DNA of 64,000 nucleotides from Bartonella taylorii 8TBB (lineage in GTDB: Bacteria; Pseudomonadota; Alphaproteobacteria; Rhizobiales; Rhizobiaceae). The stretch spans positions 178,747 to 242,746 of the forward strand of contig NZ_CADEAG010000002.1 in the NCBI RefSeq assembly GCF_902825155.1, given 5' to 3'. The translations under genes and the position numbers were made by a program. The notes under the pieces were generated by a model. That model ran no database searches, had not been told where the DNA came from, and saw only the letters and a program-made list of their open reading frames with translations. This document shows, one piece after another, positions 30,442 through 39,363 of this stretch. The first letter of the stretch is position 1. Each line of letters opens with the position of its first letter.

Positions 30442-30578
30442 AAAGATTCATTAAAGGGATTTCAAATACCCTTTAAAAACCCTTTTGAAAAGAAATGAAT
30501 TGGTACAACATCTGGTGTCAAAATATATAAAGCCCGCTGACAAGCTACAAACAAGCCACATACAATCACAAAATGAAA

Positions 30579-30654
<76 letters not shown>

Positions 30655-31117
30655 ACAACTCTTCAAAAGATGAGGATGAGCGGTTCTATAATGCTCATAA
30701 AGAGGGATGTCTAGATGTTTTATTGTTTTTTATATGAAAATGGTAAAATCTATCGCTAAATTGGTTGTACAGTTAAAAATATGATACGACCTCTTGATCT
30801 TAAATAAAAATAGACCCATTATAAGAAACTCTATAAATGAATGTTCTGGTTATTATGTGGAACTATAGGTGGAGGATCATCGAGCGTAATGCCCGAGCAA
30901 AATTCAGAGGAGCCTTCTTGTGGTTGTAAGCAGTGTAGGCCAGTGTTCTGTTTTATAAATTTTATCAATAATCGTATGCGTTTAAGGAATATTTTGCCGT
31001 TGTTTGCTTTGAACGCAGTTTTTTTGCATTTAATGTTTTTGATCAATTGTGCGAATGAGAGCTCATGAATTTGTTTTGTCAATTCCGCACTCTTAAGTTT
31101 TTAAAAGGTGAGCTATA
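30655..31117. other. Intergenic region before the TerC/CBS gene
   Basis: There is no supported gene. A 75-codon plus-strand frame at 30841-31068 contains SCGCKQC but has no ribosome site; an opposite frame overlaps it. Neither is supported. Confidence 0.45.
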
Positions 31118-32668
31118 ATGGAGTGGATCACGGATCTCCATGCGTGGTTTGGCTTGGTCACGTTGATTTTTCTCGAAATCGTTTTAGGAATAGATAACCT
31201 TGTCTTTATTGCAATTTTAGCTGAAAAATTGCCGATGCATTTGCGTGATCGCGCACGCTTGATAGGTCTCACTTTAGCATTAGTTATGCGGCTTTTCCTT
31301 CTTACGGTCATTGGATGGGTGATGAATCTCGATACGATAATTTTTTCACTTTCTTCTTTTGTATTTAGTTGGCATAGCCTTATTTTAATTGGTGGTGGGG
31401 CTTTTTTGTTGGCAAAGGGAACGCTAGAATTGCATGAGAGGTTAGAAGGGATACCGCATGAAAGGAAAACAGGGGGTGCTTATGCTGTTTTTTGGCAGGT
31501 AATTGTTCAAATCGTGGTGCTGGATGCCGTTTTTTCCTTAGATAGTATTATTACTGCAACAGGTATGATTGTAAAAGAGCAGGCAGTGGTTATGTATATA
31601 GCAGTAATTACTGCTATGGGTGTGATGATGTGTGGATCTGGCGCTCTTATGCGCTTTATTAATCGTCATTCTACTATTGTCATCCTTTGTCTTGGCTTTT
31701 TGATGATGATTGGATTTACTCTCATTGTTGAAGGATTTGGTTTTCATATTCCAAAAGGGTATTTGTATGCTGCTATTGGTTTTTCTGTTCTTATTGAAGC
31801 TTTTAATCAAATTGGACGTCGTAATCGTGAAAAGATGATTACAACAAATGATCTACGTGGTCGAACAGCTGATGCTGTTTTGAGGCTTTTGGGAGGGGGA
31901 AACAAGGAGGGTAATCTTGGTGAGACTGTGGATGTCATTGCTGAACAAGCAGCAGCTTCTGAGCTGTTTCGACCTGAAGAAAAAGAGATGATTCGTGGTG
32001 TTCTCGATTTAGCTGACCGTCCTGTTCGGTCTATCATGTCGCCGCGCAATGAAATTGAGTGGTTGGATTTAAATGGCGACGAGAATGAAATGCGTGAAGA
32101 ATTACAACAGGTTAAACATAGTCGCTTAATTCTTGCACGTGATAAAGTGGATGAATTTGTTGGTGTTGCTTTGACAAAAGATCTTCTTTTGAATTTGGCT
32201 GAAGGAAAAAAGATTAATTGGAAAAAAGCTATGCGAGAACCCCTCGTGGTTCATGAAAATACAAGCGTCTTACGATTGATGGAGCAATTACGCCATTCTT
32301 CGATTCAGCTTGCAATTATTGTTGATGAGCATGGCTCTTTTGAAGGGATTGCAACACCAACTGACATTCTTGAAGCTATTGCAGGTGATTTTCCTGATGA
32401 TGATGAAGAACCCATGATCGCAGAACAACTTGAAAATGGAAGCATTCTTGTTGAGGGATATGCTGATATTCGTCGTTTGAGTGGTTATCTTGGGCGTAAT
32501 CTTGTTGATGAGGCAGACCGTTATACGACTCTGGCAGGGTTTATGCTTTGGCGGTTTGGTCATTTGCCAAATGAAGGAGAAAGCTTTGAAGCTGACGGGT
32601 TGCGCTTTAAAGTTATAGAAATGGATCGACGAAATGTATCTAAAATTCTGATTTCTCCCCTCGTGTAA
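31118..32668 (+). CDS. TerC family membrane protein with CBS pair and CorC/HlyC domain
   Basis: This 516-residue three-part protein starts with a TerC-like membrane domain (residues 1-235, with LEIVLGIDNLVFIAILAEKLP and DAVFSLDSIITATG). The acidic residues of these two repeats are the family hallmark and may bind metal. A cytoplasmic CBS pair (about 300-430) follows, then a CorC/HlyC transporter-associated domain (about 440-516). The architecture matches YegH/YoaE of E. coli. A role in metal ion export or partnership is likely but unproven. AAAAGGTGAG precedes the ATG. Confidence 0.88.
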   Translation: MEWITDLHAWFGLVTLIFLEIVLGIDNLVFIAILAEKLPMHLRDRARLIGLTLALVMRLFLLTVIGWVMNLDTIIFSLSSFVFSWHSLILIGGGAFLLAKGTLELHERLEGIPHERKTGGAYAVFWQVIVQIVVLDAVFSLDSIITATGMIVKEQAVVMYIAVITAMGVMMCGSGALMRFINRHSTIVILCLGFLMMIGFTLIVEGFGFHIPKGYLYAAIGFSVLIEAFNQIGRRNREKMITTNDLRGRTADAVLRLLGGGNKEGNLGETVDVIAEQAAASELFRPEEKEMIRGVLDLADRPVRSIMSPRNEIEWLDLNGDENEMREELQQVKHSRLILARDKVDEFVGVALTKDLLLNLAEGKKINWKKAMREPLVVHENTSVLRLMEQLRHSSIQLAIIVDEHGSFEGIATPTDILEAIAGDFPDDDEEPMIAEQLENGSILVEGYADIRRLSGYLGRNLVDEADRYTTLAGFMLWRFGHLPNEGESFEADGLRFKVIEMDRRNVSKILISPLV

Positions 32669-33374
32669 CCAGAAAAAAGCACATTATTTTGATAGGTCAT
32701 ATAATAGGAAAACCCTTTATTATTAAAGAGGGCAAAGAGGATATGGAGATTAGCCGACCGATTGTGTTGTCATTATTTTTAAACAGGTTTTGAGCGTGAA
32801 ACATGAAGTAAGCAAAAGTTGGATGTCAATATCTTTAGGCTAGAATAGGCAATCTTCATACTAAATGAAGGCTTTTAATTGATGATTTTCTAGGAAGATA
32901 AAAGGGTACAGAATTATTTGTAAGTAGTCATTAATTTCAGAAATGATGATTGCATATGCATTATTTCTGCGTTTTTTAGAGATAAAAATTTTATAAGATT
33001 TTTTCTTGTATTTTTATACGTTCGTTGAGAAGAACTCTTTTTATGAAAAGTATTATAGAGTGTATTACACTACAAAATGGCAATCCCAATATGCAATGTT
33101 GAAAATCGGTTGAAGGTTATAGAAGAAACTATTTTTTCTATACAGAATTTATTTGAAAGATTAATGAATGGCTTTCTGAAGGAGAATTGAAGTATCAAAT
33201 ATTCCATGTATTTTTTATTGTGGTGTTGGTATAAAAAGAAAGGCGTTTCAAGGCCAAATATAAAAAAGATAAATGAAGATTAATGTTTAATTGATTTCCA
33301 TACCGAAGCCAAACTCGGTGTGGTTATTGTTCTTTACACACCACAAAAAAAAGAAAACATTGATTTCCTTTTAT
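32669..33374. other. Gene-free convergent region
   Basis: About 700 bases between two convergent genes. An 11-bp imperfect inverted repeat lies at 32938-32969 (CAGAAAT/ATTTCTG at the ends). No gene is supported. Confidence 0.5.
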
Positions 33375-34328
33375 TTATTCAGGCGGTGTCTTAGGAGTTC
33401 GTTTCCAATATTGTTGAGTTTCAAAAATTGCTACAACAAATAGCGAAATGATGAACGGTATGATCAAATAAAACATTCTGAATACAATAAGTGCTGCAAC
33501 AACATCCGTTGGATTTACATTGGGCATACCTGTTATGAATAAGGCTTCTAGAACACCAACTCCTCCTGCTGGAGCATTGGAGAGAAGAGTTATCGTAAAA
33601 GATGCTAGGAAAACACCAAGCACAGAAATAAAATGAACATCTGTATTATGCGGAAGAACCGCGTATATAATTCCTGCTGCTGCTAAGAGCTCTAGGGGGC
33701 TAATGAGAAGCTGTTGAATGACAATTTTTAGCCGTGGGTAAGAAAGTTGAATTTTTTTACTCAAGTGTAAGGGTTTTAATTGAAGCCAGCTGCCAAAAGT
33801 ATAGAGTGCTATACAACCAAGAAGGATTGCGCCAATTGTTGTTCCAAGCCATTCAGGAAGCTCATCATGAATGAGAGTGATAATTTCGGGTTGTAGAATC
33901 AAAACGATCCCAAAGAGTAAGATTGTGCCTATCACAAAGGTAAAAGAGCAAAAACCCACCAATATCGCGATTTCAGTTCCACTTAATCCTTTCATTTTAT
34001 AGGCGCGATAGCGCACGACCGCACCAGAAAAAACGGAAGCACCAATATTGTGTGAAAGGGCATAAGTAGTAAAAGAACATATGGCGATAAAAATCCAAGA
34101 AATTTTATGGCCAAGATGCTGTAAGGCAATTCGGTCATATCCAGCAAGAGCAGCATAAGCTAGGAGAGAACATGAACAGGCTAACAGCCATTGTGGTGCA
34201 TTTAAATTGCTTAAGCGTTCCAATACATCACTAAAGGAAATTGCAGAGAGCTTTATATAAAGAATGCGAATGGATATCAGCATTGCTAATATACCAATAA
34301 ACGGCCATATAAATTGCTTTATTTTCAC
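33375..34328 (-). CDS. Lysylphosphatidylglycerol synthase-like transmembrane protein (UPF0104)
   Basis: This 317-residue membrane protein with about eight hydrophobic segments resembles the flippase part of MprF and the YbhN family. Family-like segments are LAYAALAGYDRIALQHLG, NIGASVFSGAVVRYRAY, and LSNAPAGGVGVLEALFI. It lacks the cytoplasmic synthase domain of MprF, so a transport or lipid-related role in the inner membrane is more likely than lysine transfer. It follows the ybaL gene by about 40 bases on the same strand and is probably co-transcribed. Confidence 0.82.
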   Translation of the reverse strand: MKIKQFIWPFIGILAMLISIRILYIKLSAISFSDVLERLSNLNAPQWLLACSCSLLAYAALAGYDRIALQHLGHKISWIFIAICSFTTYALSHNIGASVFSGAVVRYRAYKMKGLSGTEIAILVGFCSFTFVIGTILLFGIVLILQPEIITLIHDELPEWLGTTIGAILLGCIALYTFGSWLQLKPLHLSKKIQLSYPRLKIVIQQLLISPLELLAAAGIIYAVLPHNTDVHFISVLGVFLASFTITLLSNAPAGGVGVLEALFITGMPNVNPTDVVAALIVFRMFYLIIPFIISLFVVAIFETQQYWKRTPKTPPE

Positions 34329-34369
34329 GCTTCTTTATCCATTTTATGTTTTTTGTAAATATACCCATT

Positions 34370-36124
34370 TTATATTTTTTGTAAATTCAATTCATGATTG
34401 TGCATATTCTCTACAGGTCTTTGTTCCGTTATATGCTCGATAACACCATTAGCAATTTCTTCATCATCAGTTACTACGATATCTGCACCTAAATCAACGA
34501 GATAAGATGTTTCTACATCAGATAGTGCATGCGTGATGATCTGGATATCCTTCTTCATACCACGTATATTCACTACACATTCTCCTACTTCAATGGTACT
34601 TCGCATTGTAATAACAACTTTGTGTGCATCACTTATATTTGCTGCATTCATTACTTCTTGTTGAATGATATTGCCGCAAATGACTTCGAAGCCGTCTGCA
34701 ATTGCTTGATCAGCGAAGCGTTTTGATTCTTCTACGATCACTACGGGTTCTCCTCTGTCTGCTAAAGATAGTGCAACGCATTTACCAATACGACTATAGC
34801 CAATAATCACAATGTGATTGGTTTTTAAGGTCATTTGTAAAGGTTCTTGATCGGGATCTTGCGGATCAATATCAATAATTGTTTCTGTATCTTGCAAATT
34901 TGTAGGAACTTTGTCTAGATGTTTTTTAATTTTGTTACAGGCCATAAAAACAAGGGGATTGAGTAAAATAGAAAGGATAGCACCTCCAAGAATTAAATCA
35001 TGAGCATCGTTGCTTAAAAGTCCCAAGTTCAAACTTAAACCTGCAAGGATAAAAGAAAATTCTCCGATTTGAGCAAGGCTTGCAGAAATAGTCAAAGCTG
35101 TTGCATTAGAATAGCGAAAGGCTTTGACGATAAAAAAGGCAGCAGTAGATTTTCCTAATACAATAATTAATAATGTCGCTAAGAGGGGGAAAAAGTGAGT
35201 CAACAATTTCCCTGGGTCAAATAACATACCCACAGAAACAAAAAAGAGAACAGAAAATGCGTCTCGTAGTGGTAAGGATTCTTCCGCTGCATGATGGCTT
35301 AATTCTGATTCGCTCATCACCATGCCTGCAAAAAAAGCACCAAGAGAAAGAGAAACACCAAATAACTGAGCTGCTCCGAAAGCTACTCCTAATGCAATAG
35401 TAAAGACACTAAGACGAAATAATTCGCGTGATCCCGATTGTGCGCTCATCTTTAGCAACCATGGGATAAAGCGTCGCCCAATAATCAGCATAAGTGCAAT
35501 AAATACAATAACTTTCAGGATGGTGAGACCAAAAATTCCCCAAATACTTAAGTCCAACCATTGAACAAGAGGATCAAACGCTTCTTTTTTTGTATTGCTA
35601 AGGACATTTGCCAGTGATGGTATGAGAACAAGGATAAAAACCATTGCTAAATCTTCAATAATCAACCATCCAATAGCAATACGTCCTTTTTCTGTTTCAA
35701 TAAGATGGCGCTCTTGCAAAGCACGCAGAAGGATAACGGTACTTGCGATTGATAGAGCTGAACCGAAGACTAAACTACCGCTAAACCCCCACCCCATGAT
35801 CAGACCAAGGCATAGGCCTAGAAAAGTAGTAAATACCATCTCTGTAATGGCAGCAGGAATAGCAACAGCTTTTACGGATAAAAGGTCTTTTAATGAAAAA
35901 TGGAGTCCAACACCAAACATCAGCAAAATAATACCAATTTCAGCGAGTTGGTTGATAATGACGGAATCTATTCTAAAACCGCCTGTATTTGGTCCTACAA
36001 TAACGCCGGCTAACAAGTATCCTACGAGTGGTGAGATACGCAAACGGCTAGCAATCATTCCTAAAAGAAATGCTAAACATAAACCTGCAACAATAGTTGT
36101 AATCAGTGGTGTATCGTGGAGCAT
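34370..36124 (-). CDS. ybaL: CPA2 cation:proton antiporter with TrkA-N domain (YbaL type)
   Basis: This 584-residue protein has a 12-segment Na+/H+ exchanger domain (residues 1-390) and a cytoplasmic TrkA-N nucleotide-binding domain (from about 425, HIVIIGYSRIGKCVALSLADRG). The N-terminus LHDTPLITTIVAGLCLAFLL and RLRISPLVGYLLAGVIVGP match E. coli YbaL closely. It probably exchanges K+ or Na+ for protons, gated by nucleotide. ATG at 36124. The downstream UPF0104 gene follows after about 40 bases. Confidence 0.92.
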   Translation of the reverse strand: MLHDTPLITTIVAGLCLAFLLGMIASRLRISPLVGYLLAGVIVGPNTGGFRIDSVIINQLAEIGIILLMFGVGLHFSLKDLLSVKAVAIPAAITEMVFTTFLGLCLGLIMGWGFSGSLVFGSALSIASTVILLRALQERHLIETEKGRIAIGWLIIEDLAMVFILVLIPSLANVLSNTKKEAFDPLVQWLDLSIWGIFGLTILKVIVFIALMLIIGRRFIPWLLKMSAQSGSRELFRLSVFTIALGVAFGAAQLFGVSLSLGAFFAGMVMSESELSHHAAEESLPLRDAFSVLFFVSVGMLFDPGKLLTHFFPLLATLLIIVLGKSTAAFFIVKAFRYSNATALTISASLAQIGEFSFILAGLSLNLGLLSNDAHDLILGGAILSILLNPLVFMACNKIKKHLDKVPTNLQDTETIIDIDPQDPDQEPLQMTLKTNHIVIIGYSRIGKCVALSLADRGEPVVIVEESKRFADQAIADGFEVICGNIIQQEVMNAANISDAHKVVITMRSTIEVGECVVNIRGMKKDIQIITHALSDVETSYLVDLGADIVVTDDEEIANGVIEHITEQRPVENMHNHELNLQKI

Positions 36125-36221
36125 GGATTATTTACGACTTCTTATCAAAAAACAATTGAGTTGAGATGATTGTAATTTTTATGAGAATAAAGGAGGAGAT
36201 GTCATATTCAGCATGGTATTT

Positions 36222-38735
36222 TCATTTTAGTTTAGTGTTTGTATGGTTTTTCCGTTCACGCCACCAATTCCCTAGCAAGAGTAAAATAGGAGCGGCAATA
36301 AAAATAGAGGATGATGTTGCAATAATAATTCCAAAGACCATCGGAAGTGCAAAATTATGGACAGCATTTCCACCCCATATAGCCATAGGTAACATAGCAA
36401 GAACTGTGGTTGTTGATGTAAAGAGGCAGCGTACAAGAACCTGGTTAATTGAGAGATCAATAAGTTCACGCAACGACATTTTTTTATAAAGGCGCATATT
36501 TTCGCGCATTCTATCATAGACAACGACTTTATCATTTATGGAATAACCAACAATCGTTAAAAGAGCAGCGATGGCTGTTAAATTGAAATCAAATTGAAAT
36601 AGGGCAAAAAAACCAATCATTTTTGTGGTATCTAAGATAAGTGTTACAATCGCACCAACTGCGAAGAACCATTCGAAACGCAACCATATATAAAGGGACA
36701 TGGCAATTGCTGCTAGAATAACAGCAGTAAAAGCAGCGGTGGCAAGCTCACCTGAAATTTTTGGACCAACAACCTCTATTTGATCGAATGTAGCATCTGG
36801 ATAGATGTCTTGTACTGCTGTTTTAACCTTATCAATGGCGATAGTTTGTTGTGCTTCACTGCCACTTTGTTTCTGCATACGAATCAATACAGTGTTTGCA
36901 TTATCAATATTTTGCAAGGTAATTTCACCAATATTAAGGGTGGAAAGCTTAGAACGCAAGGTTGCTAAATTTGTTGGCGTTTTTGTGGTAATACTCATTT
37001 GGCTGCCACCAATGAAATCAATTCCAAAATTCAATCCAGGCTTAAAAAACAGAAAGACTGAAGCAACTGATAAAATAATTGAGACACCAATACCAATGAA
37101 ACGCGCTTTCATAAAGCGAAAGTTTGTATTTTGTGGAATAATATTGAAAATAGAGTGAAGATGCAGAGTTTTAATTTTCCACTTACGGATCACCCAAATC
37201 ATCATGATGCGCACAATTGTGATATTCGTGAACATGGAGATAATAATACCAAGCAACATTGTTACAGCAAAACCGCGAACGGGACCGGTACCAAACCAAA
37301 ACAGTAAAATAGTTGCAATAATTGCAGTAACATTGGCATCAACAATGGTTGCGAAAGCGTGTTTGAAACCACGGTCTAAGGCTGCAAAGGCGCTGACACC
37401 TTTTCGGCTTTCTTCGCGGATTCGTTCATTGATGAGAATATTGGCATCAACGGCGATGCCGATGCCTAAAATAATACCAGCAATACCCGGTAATGTGAGT
37501 GTCGCGCCCAGAAGACTTAGTGCAGCAAATGTTAAAATAGTGTGGAGTGCTAGTGCTATATTCGTAATGATTCCCCAGACTCTGTAGAGAAGAAAAATAA
37601 AAATAGTAACAAGAATAAAGCCGATTATGCCGGTATAAAGCCCCATTTGGATGGCGTCAGCACCAAGATTTGGACCTACAGTCCTCTCTTCAATTACCGT
37701 TAATGGTGCAGGCAAGGAACCAGCACGGAGGAGCGCAGCCAGAGTTGAGGCTTCTTTTGGATCAAAATTTCCTGTAATTTGACCTTGTCCATTGGGAATA
37801 ACACTATTGATGGTAGGAGCAGTCAAAACTTTGTTATCAAGAACGATTGCGAAAGGATGATTAATATTTTGTCGTGTTATTTCTGCAAATATTTTTGCTC
37901 CAGCAGAATTCAGAGTGAATGAGATAATAGAACGTCCTGGCATTTGCGGATCAAAACCTGCACGGGCGTCTTTCAGGACATTTCCGTCTAAGGCGATTTG
38001 ATTATAAATTGCGTAGCGTTGTGTCTCATCCGTATATCCAGGAAGAATTGAAACACCTGCGGGTGGGTTATTTACATCCACATTAGAGGGCACCAGATGA
38101 AAGGTCATCTTAGCAGTTGTTCCTAAAAGGTCACGTAGCTGCTTTGGGTCTTGTAAACCCGGCAATTGAACCATAATACGATCGGTCCCTACCTTTTGTA
38201 TAGCAGGCTCAGTAACACCAACTTGATCTATGCGGCGACGGATGATTTCTAAGCTTTGTTCAATAGCATTGCTCATACGATCCTTCATACCAGCTTCAGT
38301 TAATATGATATGGATAGTTTCATTTTGAGAACTGATAGTAATATCATCGGCTGTAGAGCCAAAGCTGCTGTGTATGGGAGTTACCAATGTTTTCAAAGCA
38401 GAGAGTGCTTTTTCACTTTGTAATGGATCAGAAATAAGTGCAACAACGCCCCCTTCGATAATACGGATACTCGAGGTACGGATTTGTTTTTCACGGAGTG
38501 TATTACGCACATTTCCTAAAAGGATATGCAGTTGATCGCGCTTCAATGTTTTGCCATCCACTTCAAGTAGGAGAGAAGAACCTCCTTGAAGGTCAAGTCC
38601 AAGTGTCACACGGGTGTTGGTTAAGAATTGTGAGTTTGTAACCTGTTCTTGCGAAAACAAATTGGGTAAAGCGACGTAAATGCTGCTTAAAAGGATAAAA
38701 CAATAAAGGGTAGTTAACCAACCGGGTGTACGCAT
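36222..38735 (-). CDS. secDF: Protein translocase subunit SecDF (fused)
   Basis: This 837-residue fusion of SecD and SecF drives the late stage of protein export using the proton gradient. The SecD half begins with a signal-anchor and the motif TLGLDLQGGSSLLLEVDG. The large periplasmic region is followed by six membrane segments with GTILGIGIAVDANILINERIR-like sequence. The SecF half starts near residue 535 and carries GLNFGIDFIGGSQMSI and YSINDKVVVYDRMREN. The fusion is usual in Rhizobiales. yajC is not adjacent. A small membrane-protein gene lies about 70 bases upstream on the same strand. Confidence 0.95.
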   Translation of the reverse strand: MRTPGWLTTLYCFILLSSIYVALPNLFSQEQVTNSQFLTNTRVTLGLDLQGGSSLLLEVDGKTLKRDQLHILLGNVRNTLREKQIRTSSIRIIEGGVVALISDPLQSEKALSALKTLVTPIHSSFGSTADDITISSQNETIHIILTEAGMKDRMSNAIEQSLEIIRRRIDQVGVTEPAIQKVGTDRIMVQLPGLQDPKQLRDLLGTTAKMTFHLVPSNVDVNNPPAGVSILPGYTDETQRYAIYNQIALDGNVLKDARAGFDPQMPGRSIISFTLNSAGAKIFAEITRQNINHPFAIVLDNKVLTAPTINSVIPNGQGQITGNFDPKEASTLAALLRAGSLPAPLTVIEERTVGPNLGADAIQMGLYTGIIGFILVTIFIFLLYRVWGIITNIALALHTILTFAALSLLGATLTLPGIAGIILGIGIAVDANILINERIREESRKGVSAFAALDRGFKHAFATIVDANVTAIIATILLFWFGTGPVRGFAVTMLLGIIISMFTNITIVRIMMIWVIRKWKIKTLHLHSIFNIIPQNTNFRFMKARFIGIGVSIILSVASVFLFFKPGLNFGIDFIGGSQMSITTKTPTNLATLRSKLSTLNIGEITLQNIDNANTVLIRMQKQSGSEAQQTIAIDKVKTAVQDIYPDATFDQIEVVGPKISGELATAAFTAVILAAIAMSLYIWLRFEWFFAVGAIVTLILDTTKMIGFFALFQFDFNLTAIAALLTIVGYSINDKVVVYDRMRENMRLYKKMSLRELIDLSINQVLVRCLFTSTTTVLAMLPMAIWGGNAVHNFALPMVFGIIIATSSSIFIAAPILLLLGNWWRERKNHTNTKLK

Positions 38736-38807
38736 GATATATTCCGCTAATAGGCAATCTAAGAGTTATTAAAGGTAATACAATATAATCATTTCATAAT
38801 TTAAGAC

Positions 38808-39182
38808 TCAAGCAAGAGGAGGAGCACGTTTATTTGAAAAATACTGTGTTTGTAGGTTCTCAAGTTGTGTACAAACAAATGTGGTCGTTATTAAAAAGAG
38901 ATTCCATACTAGGATATTTCGAAAAATATTGAGAGGCAGAACAGAATCTCCATGAAGTGTTACAAATTTTTTATTTTCAATTGTTGTAACATTTAATTGA
39001 TCACGTTTGTTTTGTGAATCAAGTGTACTCGTTTCAACTATATTATTTGCTCGTAGTTGTTTGATCAAATAGGCCCTCGCTCCTGCGTTATTTGTTAACA
39101 ACATGCCAAAGCTGGACAGAAGAAGCCACGTCGTAAAAGGGAGAAAATTTTCTTTTTTGCAATAGAGGTGCAAAAAATACAT
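38808..39182 (-). CDS. Small membrane protein, function unknown
   Basis: This 124-residue protein has a hydrophobic segment near the N-terminus (FTTWLLLSSFGMLLTN) and a second near the C-terminus (NILVWNLFLITTTFVCTQL), with a polar Asn/Thr-rich stretch between. It ends NKRAPPLA; this RAPP-type tail recalls DUF2946-like proteins, but the similarity is weak. It lies upstream of secDF on the same strand and may share its transcript. I do not recognise a function. Confidence 0.5.
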   Translation of the reverse strand: MYFLHLYCKKENFLPFTTWLLLSSFGMLLTNNAGARAYLIKQLRANNIVETSTLDSQNKRDQLNVTTIENKKFVTLHGDSVLPLNIFRNILVWNLFLITTTFVCTQLENLQTQYFSNKRAPPLA

Positions 39183-39363
39183 GCCAGAGCGCCTTTGTTT
39201 AATCTTATTGAGTCCACAAACTTATTATTGTCCTTCCTCTTATTATCAGCATTATCGGATAAGGAAAAGCTTTTATAAGATTATTCTATAAAAGTTGAAA
39301 ATATTTATTCCATGCAATATTTTTAAGAAGTAGTAGATTCCTCTTTATACATCTAAGGCAGCT

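Noticed and set aside
30841..31068. 75-codon frame with SCGCKQC
   Set aside because: No ribosome site, and an opposite-strand frame of similar length overlaps it, which is typical of chance frames.
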